64,000 nt of DNA from the NCBI RefSeq assembly GCF_039543385.1, contig NZ_BAABJQ010000013.1, positions 173,899 to 237,898 on the forward strand, read 5' to 3'. Positions 59,322 through 64,000 of this stretch are shown one piece after another. The position numbers and the translations under genes were made by a program. How positions within the stretch are numbered: position 1 is the stretch's first letter; every line of letters begins with the position of its first letter. The notes under the pieces were generated by a model that made no database searches, was not told the DNA's origin, and saw only the letters and a list, made by a program, of their open reading frames with translations. Source of the stretch: Rugosimonospora acidiphila. Lineage in GTDB: Bacteria; Actinomycetota; Actinomycetes; Mycobacteriales; Micromonosporaceae.

Positions 59322-60983
59322 GTGGCACCCTCGCGCGGACGCCCCCATCCGGGGCGACCGCTCTTTGTACTCGGGCTGATTTTTCTGGCCCTCGCCAGCC
59401 TGGTGTTCTTCGCCGGCGTTAATGGCGACTCGAGTGTGCGCCAGCGGTTGGCGCCCAAGCTCGGGCTCGACCTGGTCGGTGGAACCCAGGTGACGCTGTC
59501 CGCCACCACGTCCAACGGCAAGGCGCCGGGCGCCGGCCAGTTGGAGGAGGCCCGGCGCATCATCGAGAACCGGGTCAACGGCCTGGGGGTCAGCGAGGCC
59601 CAGGTGGTCACCGAAGGCGACCGGGACGTGGTGGTATCGGTGCCCGGCCAGTCCAACGACTCCATCAAGCAGATCGGAACCCCGGCGCAGCTTCGCTTCC
59701 GCGAGGTGTTGAACCAGACGCCCGGTGTGGCGCCGGACGGATCCACCACGAAGCCGGCCGCCAACCCGGGCACCCCGGTGTCCCTGGCCGCGGTGCAGAA
59801 GAAGCTCGGCCCGGCCTACCAGGCCGCCCAGGCGCTGACCGCGCCGCCGGATCCGACCTCGGACCCGAGCGCGTCCGCCGCCCTGGCGCCGTTCGCCTCG
59901 CTGTCACCCGCCGAGGTCGCGGTGCTGCCCGCGTCGATGCAGTTCAACGTGCCGTACATCACCTGCGCTCAGCTCAACGACCGGGTGGCCGGATCGATCC
60001 AGGCACCCGGCAGCCAGGCGGTCGCCTGTGACCAGTCCACCAAGTACATGCTGGACACCGCGAAGGTGCTCGGCACCGACGTCTCGGGTGCGACGGCGGG
60101 CACCGACCCGCAGACCGGCGCCTGGGTGGTGGACCTGTCCTTCACCGGCTCCGGACAGAACAAGTGGACCAGCCTGACCGAGCAGGCGTACGGCAACGGC
60201 GCGATGACCCAGATCGCGGTGGTGCTGGACAACCAGGTGGTCTCCGCGCCGTCGACGAACGGCGTCATCACCGGTGACGCGCAGATCAGCGGCAGCTTCA
60301 CCCAGAGCCAGGCCAGCCTGCTCGCCGACCAGCTCAAGTTCGGCGCCCTGCCGCTGACCTTCCAGCAGAGCCAGGCGCAGAGCATCTCCCCGTCGATCGG
60401 CAGTGACCAGTTGCGGGCCGGCCTGATCGCCGCAGGACTGGGCATGCTGCTCGTGGTGCTGTACTCGTTCTTCTACTACCGGCTGCTGGGCACCGTCATC
60501 TTCCTGAGCCTGGGCCTGTCCGCGATGCTGGTCTACGGCTTCCTGGTGGTACTGGGCCGGCAGATCGGGTTCACCCTGTCGCTGGCCGGCATCGCCGGGT
60601 TCATCGTGTCGCTGGGCGTGGCCGCCGACTCGTTCGTCATCTACTTCGAACGGCTCAAGGACGAGATCCGCGAGGGACGAAGTCCCCGCAGCGCGGTGCC
60701 CAGAGCCTGGGCCCGGGCGCGGCGCACCATCGTGTCCGCGAACGTCATCACCATCCTCGCGGCGGTGGTGCTGTACCTGGTCTCGGTCGGCACCGTGAAG
60801 GGCTTCGCCTTCGCGCTTGGCCTGGCCACGATGCTGGACCTGCTCGTGGTGTTCCTGTTCCGTCATCCGGTGATGACGCTGTTCGCCGGTACCAAGGCAT
60901 TCCTCTCCCCGCGGGTCAGCGGCCTGGGCCGGGTTGCCCGCCGGGCCCCCGCCTCGACCCCGACCCGCACCAAGGAGGTATGA
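59322..60983 (+). CDS. secD: Protein translocase subunit SecD
   Basis: 553 residues from GTG 59322, seven bases after GAAGGAGA; a longer open frame upstream overlaps the preceding gene and lacks this site. Helix 1 (LFVLGLIFLALASLVFFAG), then LGLDLVGGTQVTLSA (D1 motif), the P1 periplasmic domain (ARRIIENRVNGLGVSEAQVV; VVSVPGQSNDSIKQIGTPAQ), and five C-terminal helices with LSLAGIAGFIVSLGVAADSF, VIYFERLKDEIREGRSPRSA and RTIVSANVITILAAVVLYLV. With SecF it uses proton-motive force to finish protein export. Confidence 0.95.
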   Translation: MAPSRGRPHPGRPLFVLGLIFLALASLVFFAGVNGDSSVRQRLAPKLGLDLVGGTQVTLSATTSNGKAPGAGQLEEARRIIENRVNGLGVSEAQVVTEGDRDVVVSVPGQSNDSIKQIGTPAQLRFREVLNQTPGVAPDGSTTKPAANPGTPVSLAAVQKKLGPAYQAAQALTAPPDPTSDPSASAALAPFASLSPAEVAVLPASMQFNVPYITCAQLNDRVAGSIQAPGSQAVACDQSTKYMLDTAKVLGTDVSGATAGTDPQTGAWVVDLSFTGSGQNKWTSLTEQAYGNGAMTQIAVVLDNQVVSAPSTNGVITGDAQISGSFTQSQASLLADQLKFGALPLTFQQSQAQSISPSIGSDQLRAGLIAAGLGMLLVVLYSFFYYRLLGTVIFLSLGLSAMLVYGFLVVLGRQIGFTLSLAGIAGFIVSLGVAADSFVIYFERLKDEIREGRSPRSAVPRAWARARRTIVSANVITILAAVVLYLVSVGTVKGFAFALGLATMLDLLVVFLFRHPVMTLFAGTKAFLSPRVSGLGRVARRAPASTPTRTKEV

Positions 60984-60984
60984 G

Positions 60985-62265
60985 ATGGCCCGCTGGAAGG
61001 CACCGGCCACCGTTGAACCGCCGGCACCGCCGTCCCAGCCGACCGGCTGGGCCGCCCGCCTCTACCGGGGGCAGGCGGGTCTCGACGTGGTCGGCCGGCG
61101 CCGGATCCTGTTCGGCGTCGCCGGCACGGTGCTGCTGATCGCTCTGGTCAGCTTCGGCGTGCGCGGATTCACCCTGGGCATCGACTTCCGTGGCGGCACG
61201 GAGTTCCAGATCCCCGCCAGCGTCGGCACCCTGGACCAGACGCAGAGCGCGGTGAGCCGCGCCATCGAGGCGGCAGACCCCGCCGCGTCGGTGGTCTCCG
61301 CCCAGCGGCTCGGCGGGGATCACCCGAGCTACCTGATCCGCACCACGTCCATGCCGGCCAACGACACGGCCACCGCGAAGTCCACACTGGAGGGCAGCCT
61401 GCACCTGCCCGCCTCGCAGATCAGCGACAACCGGGTCAGCGCGGCCTGGGGCGCGCAGGTGACCCAGCGGTCACTGCTCGGCCTGGTCATCTTCCTGCTG
61501 CTCGTGGTGGTGTACCTCATCATCCGCTTCGAGTGGCGGATGGCGGTCGCGGCCGTAAGTTCGCTCGCCTTCGACCTGGTGGCCACCGCGGCGGTCTATT
61601 CATTGGTCGGTTGGGAGGTCTCACCGAACACCGTGATCGGTGCGCTCACCATCCTCGGCTTCGCCCTCTACGACGTCGTGGTGGTGTTCGACAAGATTCA
61701 GGAGAACTCGAGGGGAATCACCGCCCGCAGCGACCGGACCTACAGCGAGGCGGCCAACCTCGCGGTCAACCAGATGCTGATGCGCTCCATCAACACCGGG
61801 CTGGTGGCCCTGCTGCCGGTGGGCGGCCTGCTGTTCATCGGCGCCGGCCTGCTGGGCGCCGGTACCCTGGAGGACCTGGGCCTGGTGCTGTTCGTCGGCA
61901 TGGGTACGGCGGTGTACTCGTCCATCTTCTTCGCCACCCCGGTGCTGGTCAGCCTCAAGCAGCGGCAGCCATCGCTGCGCGCGCACACCCGCCGGGTGAA
62001 CAGCCGGCGGGCGGCGGCCAAGGCCAACCGCGAGCGCGAAGAGCGCGAGTCGATGGTCTCACCGCAGCCGGCGGCGGCGCTGGCCACCGCGGGAGCGACC
62101 GCGAACCCGGCGGCCGACGTGGCCGTCGCCGCTTCCACCGGCGCGCCCGGCAACGCGTCCAAGGCGGCCTCGCGCACCGGCAACGGTCGGCAGGCGCCCG
62201 CCGGGGCACGTGGCTCGAAGGCGAGGAGCGGAGGCGGGACGGCGGGACGCAACCGGCGCCGGTGA
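60985..62265 (+). CDS. secF: Protein translocase subunit SecF
   Basis: 426 residues. AAGGAGG precedes ATG 60985, one base after the secD stop. Helix 1 then FTLGIDFRGGTEFQIPASVG, periplasmic domain, and five helices with TVIGALTILGFALYDVVVVF, DKIQENSRGITARSDRTYSE, MRSINTGLVALLPVGGLLFI. The C-terminal ~90 residues are basic and Ala-rich, longer than usual, as in many actinobacteria. Terminated by the hairpin at 62272. Confidence 0.95.
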   Translation: MARWKAPATVEPPAPPSQPTGWAARLYRGQAGLDVVGRRRILFGVAGTVLLIALVSFGVRGFTLGIDFRGGTEFQIPASVGTLDQTQSAVSRAIEAADPAASVVSAQRLGGDHPSYLIRTTSMPANDTATAKSTLEGSLHLPASQISDNRVSAAWGAQVTQRSLLGLVIFLLLVVVYLIIRFEWRMAVAAVSSLAFDLVATAAVYSLVGWEVSPNTVIGALTILGFALYDVVVVFDKIQENSRGITARSDRTYSEAANLAVNQMLMRSINTGLVALLPVGGLLFIGAGLLGAGTLEDLGLVLFVGMGTAVYSSIFFATPVLVSLKQRQPSLRAHTRRVNSRRAAAKANREREERESMVSPQPAAALATAGATANPAADVAVAASTGAPGNASKAASRTGNGRQAPAGARGSKARSGGGTAGRNRRR

Positions 62266-62271
62266 GGAACG

Positions 62272-62307
62272 TGGGGTCGGCGACGCTCCGCCGCGTCGCC
62301 GACCCCA
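62272..62307 (+). terminator. Hairpin terminator after secF
   Basis: TGGGGTCGGCGACGC pairs perfectly over 15 bases with GCGTCGCCGACCCCA around TCCGCC, seven bases after the stop. The GGGGTCGGCG core is shared with the terminator at 16745. Between here and 62450 only a 15-bp duplication (TCCCGTACAGCCTCG, about 62327-62357) is visible. Confidence 0.8.
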
Positions 62308-62449
62308 CCCAGCCCGGCCCTGCCTAGTCCCGTACAGCCTCGTCCCGTACAGCCTCGTCCGGCAAACCGGGGGAGCGTCTGGGACAGGCGGGCCGTTCGC
62401 GGCGCAACATTCTGATTTGAGACACAGCATTGTTTTTTCGTCAGCGGAG

Positions 62450-62478
62450 TTGGCGATGATCGGTCGACGTTGCATTAT
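62450..62478 (+). promoter_or_regulatory. Promoter for the leaderless EboC-like gene
   Basis: TTGGCG (62450-62455), 17-base spacer, CATTAT (62473-62478), then seven bases to GTG 62486. The spacing fits a transcript starting on the start codon. Confidence 0.6.
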
Positions 62479-62485
62479 AGGTAGC

Positions 62486-63451
62486 GTGACTACTCTTGAG
62501 GATGGGGTTCCCCGGACGCGCGAGGTGGACGACCCCCTGTGGCGGCCGCGCATCTTCGACGCGCACATCCACATGACGTCCCGGACGACCGACGACTACG
62601 AGCGTATGAGCGCCGCGGGCGTCCGTGCTGTCGTCGAACCGGCGTTCTGCCTGGGTCAGCCGCGCACCAACCCGGCATCGTTCGTCGACTACTTCGACGC
62701 CCTGGTCGGCTGGGAGCCCTTCCGGGCGATCCAGTTCGGCATCCGGCACCACGCCGCGCTCGGGCTGGACCCGAAGGAGTCCAACGATCCGCGCTGCCAC
62801 GAGGTCATCGACCTGCTCCCGCGCTACCTCGAGAAGGACGGGGTGGTAGCGGTAGGGGAGATCGGGTACGAGTCGATGACGCCGGCCGAGGACGAGGCGT
62901 TCGCCGCCCAGCTCGCCCTCGCCGTGGCGTACGGGCTGCCGGCGCTCGTGCACACCCCGCAGTGCGACCGGGTTCGCGGTACGCGGCGCAGCCTCGCCGT
63001 GGTCGACGAGTCGGCGATCGACCCGGGGCGGGTGGTCATCGACAACCTCACCGAGGTGAGCGCCGCCGTCGTGCGTGACTCGGGCTGCTGGATGGGGTTC
63101 TCCATCTACCCGGAGGCGACGATGTCTCCGGAGCGCATGGTCGACCTGCTTCAGATGTACGGCACGGAGCGGATCCTGATCAGTTCGGCGGCGGACTGGG
63201 GCCGCTCGGATCCATTGCTGACCGTGGTGACGGCAAAGGCGATGCTGGCCGCCGGCTTCGGCGAGGACGACGTCGACCGGGTGTTCTGGCGCAACCCGGC
63301 GGAGTTCTACGGCCAGTCCGGCCGGCTGGACCTGTCCGCCGTGGCCGAGTCGTCGGCCGCGGTTGAGTCATTGACCGCGGTTGAGTCGTCCGCCGTGGCC
63401 GGGTCGCGGGCCGTGCCCGACGCTCCGGCGGCCGCGGCCGGCGCGGTGTGA
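62486..63451 (+). CDS. EboC-like TatD-related metal-dependent hydrolase
   Basis: 321 residues from the leaderless GTG 62486. FDAHIHMTSRTTDDYERMSA (metal HxH), VEPAFCLGQPRTNPASFVDY, FGIRHHAALGLDPKESNDPR, VVAVGEIGYESMTPAEDEAF (Glu ligand), LVHTPQCDRVRGT and ILISSAADWGRSDPL (Asp) agree closely with the EboC type of TatD-like hydrolase, best known from the eboABCDEF gene cluster. None of the other ebo genes is in this window. Residues from about 285 on are four 18-bp repeats (63338-63409), an extension beyond the normal C-terminus. Confidence 0.8.
   Translation: MTTLEDGVPRTREVDDPLWRPRIFDAHIHMTSRTTDDYERMSAAGVRAVVEPAFCLGQPRTNPASFVDYFDALVGWEPFRAIQFGIRHHAALGLDPKESNDPRCHEVIDLLPRYLEKDGVVAVGEIGYESMTPAEDEAFAAQLALAVAYGLPALVHTPQCDRVRGTRRSLAVVDESAIDPGRVVIDNLTEVSAAVVRDSGCWMGFSIYPEATMSPERMVDLLQMYGTERILISSAADWGRSDPLLTVVTAKAMLAAGFGEDDVDRVFWRNPAEFYGQSGRLDLSAVAESSAAVESLTAVESSAVAGSRAVPDAPAAAAGAV
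63338..63409 (+). repeat. Four 18-bp in-frame repeats at the EboC-like C-terminus
   Basis: GCCGTGGCCGAGTCGTCG and variants encode AVAESS, AAVESL, TAVESS, AVAGSR. Confidence 0.95.
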
Positions 63452-63463
63452 TCTGACGTTTCG

Positions 63464-63504
63464 AGCCCCGGACGGCCTCTACCGAGCGCCGTCCGGGGCT
63501 TTTC
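63464..63504 (+). terminator. Intrinsic terminator with T-tract
   Basis: AGCCCCGGACGGC pairs perfectly over 13 bases with GCCGTCCGGGGCT around an 11-base loop, followed by TTTTC. It ends the EboC-like transcript. Confidence 0.9.
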
Positions 63505-63639
63505 GGCGATGCGGCCGGCGCCGGCATCGCGGCCCGCGACCTTGACGGGTCAACCGCTCGGTGACATAGTGATGAACGTCGATCTGGATCGCCCACACCC
63601 CAATTTCTCCAAGACTCAACGCCTTCGAGTCGCAAAGAT

Positions 63640-63653
63640 TGTTACCGGTAACA
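63640..63653. promoter_or_regulatory. Palindromic operator (LacI-family type) before the arabinofuranosidase gene
   Basis: TGTTACCGGTAACA is a perfect 14-bp palindrome, 78 bases before the ATG. Its form (a CG-centred palindrome beside A/T-rich flanks) is that of LacI-family sugar repressor sites upstream of glycosidase genes. Confidence 0.6.
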
Positions 63654-63730
63654 TTCTTTTCCGTCAATCGGATGGACTCGCTGGCGTATGACCACCCGTC
63701 GCGGAGAACGAGCGTAGGAGTTGATCCAGC

Positions 63731-64000
63731 ATGGTCAGATCACCCTTACGGCGGCCACGCCGTACGGTCCTCGCCGCGGGTACCGCCATCGCCCTCGCGC
63801 TGATCGGCATCACCTTCGCTACCGCAACCGGGGCGCAGGCGGCCACCCAGGGGCCCTGTGACATCTACGCCGTGGGCGGTACGCCGTGTGTGGCCGCGCA
63901 CAGCACGACGCGGGCGTTGTATGCCTCGTACAACGGGGCGCTGTATCAGGTGAGGCGTTCGTCGGACAACGCGACGCGGGATGTCGGGTTGCTCAGTGCG
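63731..64000 (+). CDS. Secreted GH54-type alpha-L-arabinofuranosidase, N-terminal part (runs off the window)
   Basis: ATG 63731 follows GGAG at ten bases. A twin-basic signal peptide (RTVLAAGTAIALALIGITFA, cleaved near AQA) is followed by GPCDIYAVGGTPCVAAHSTT and RALYASYNGALYQVRRSSDN, the very conserved opening of the GH54 AbfB catalytic domain with its first disulfide Cys pair. The enzyme removes arabinose from arabinoxylan and arabinan. The rest lies beyond the window edge. Expression is probably sugar-controlled through the palindrome at 63640. Confidence 0.85.
   Translation, partial: MVRSPLRRPRRTVLAAGTAIALALIGITFATATGAQAATQGPCDIYAVGGTPCVAAHSTTRALYASYNGALYQVRRSSDNATRDVGLLSA

Noticed and set aside
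1..64000. tRNA, rRNA or phage integration sites
   Set aside because: No cloverleaf-like sequence, rRNA stretch, integrase or paired attachment sites were recognised by eye; a tRNAscan/Infernal run would be needed to exclude weak cases.

Overview
This 64 kb window is high-GC DNA with the marks of a filamentous or soil actinomycete (Actinomycetota): strongly C/G-biased third codon positions, many GTG starts, frequent leaderless starts, membrane Ser/Thr kinases with Ala/Pro-rich linkers, a DUF222/HNH '13E12-type' protein, Tat-exported phosphoesterases, and an actinobacterial SecD/SecF pair. The genus cannot be fixed from the sequence alone. No rRNA, tRNA or CRISPR array was seen.

Layout. 0-4 kb: a truncated FtsK/EssC-like N-terminus, an orphan NarL-type histidine kinase and a PknB-type kinase joined by a 17-bp repeat array, then a beheaded methyltransferase. 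4-7 kb: a DUF222/HNH protein and two inward-facing IS630-type remnants around a possible immunity gene. 7-12.3 kb: D,D-carboxypeptidase, ABC-F ATPase, VOC protein, AraC-type regulator and a frameshifted lipoprotein. 12.8-17.6 kb: purple acid phosphatase, small tyrosine phosphatase, Tat-exported phospholipase C/acid phosphatase, alpha/beta hydrolase. 17.8-22.9 kb: GT87-like membrane protein behind a leader peptide, DHA2 exporter, shikimate-dehydrogenase-like protein, transglutaminase-like protein. 23-31 kb: a broken phospholipase C, a receptor kinase with a ricin-type lectin end, a TMEM175-type channel, and a 1258-residue secreted phosphodiesterase/5'-nucleotidase fusion.

31.2-50.1 kb is the most coherent unit: a catabolic locus built around a divergent promoter region near 34.2 kb. 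Leftward run a sugar-type ABC ATPase, a MaoC hydratase and a CitE-like lyase. Rightward run a VOC protein, an FAH-family hydrolase, Rieske oxygenase alpha and beta subunits, the ABC permease and binding lipoprotein, and an ACMSD-like amidohydrolase. Then follows an operon of nine genes, most overlapping by a few bases: IclR regulator, second amidohydrolase, dienelactone hydrolase, MBL hydrolase, succinyl-CoA-synthetase-like beta and alpha, class II aldolase, acyl-CoA dehydrogenase and a phthalate-dioxygenase-type reductase. Together they suggest uptake of an aromatic or related acid, ring hydroxylation, hydrolysis or decarboxylation of products, and disposal of a dicarboxylate through CoA esters. 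The substrate is unknown.

50-64 kb: DUF302 protein, a membrane sulfatase-fold enzyme, a receptor-like membrane protein divergent from an SPFH protein, a small winged-helix regulator, an APC permease overlapping a secreted COG4315-type lipoprotein, two small ORFs before secD-secF, an EboC-like TatD-related hydrolase, and the start of a GH54 alpha-L-arabinofuranosidase behind a palindromic operator.

Four sequence-level patterns cut across the genes. Short tandem repeats straddle stop codons at five gene ends. In-frame 18-bp repeats occur in five unrelated genes. Two distant hairpins share their ends but differ by compensatory changes. Two arrays of 11-bp direct repeats flank the APC/lipoprotein operon.
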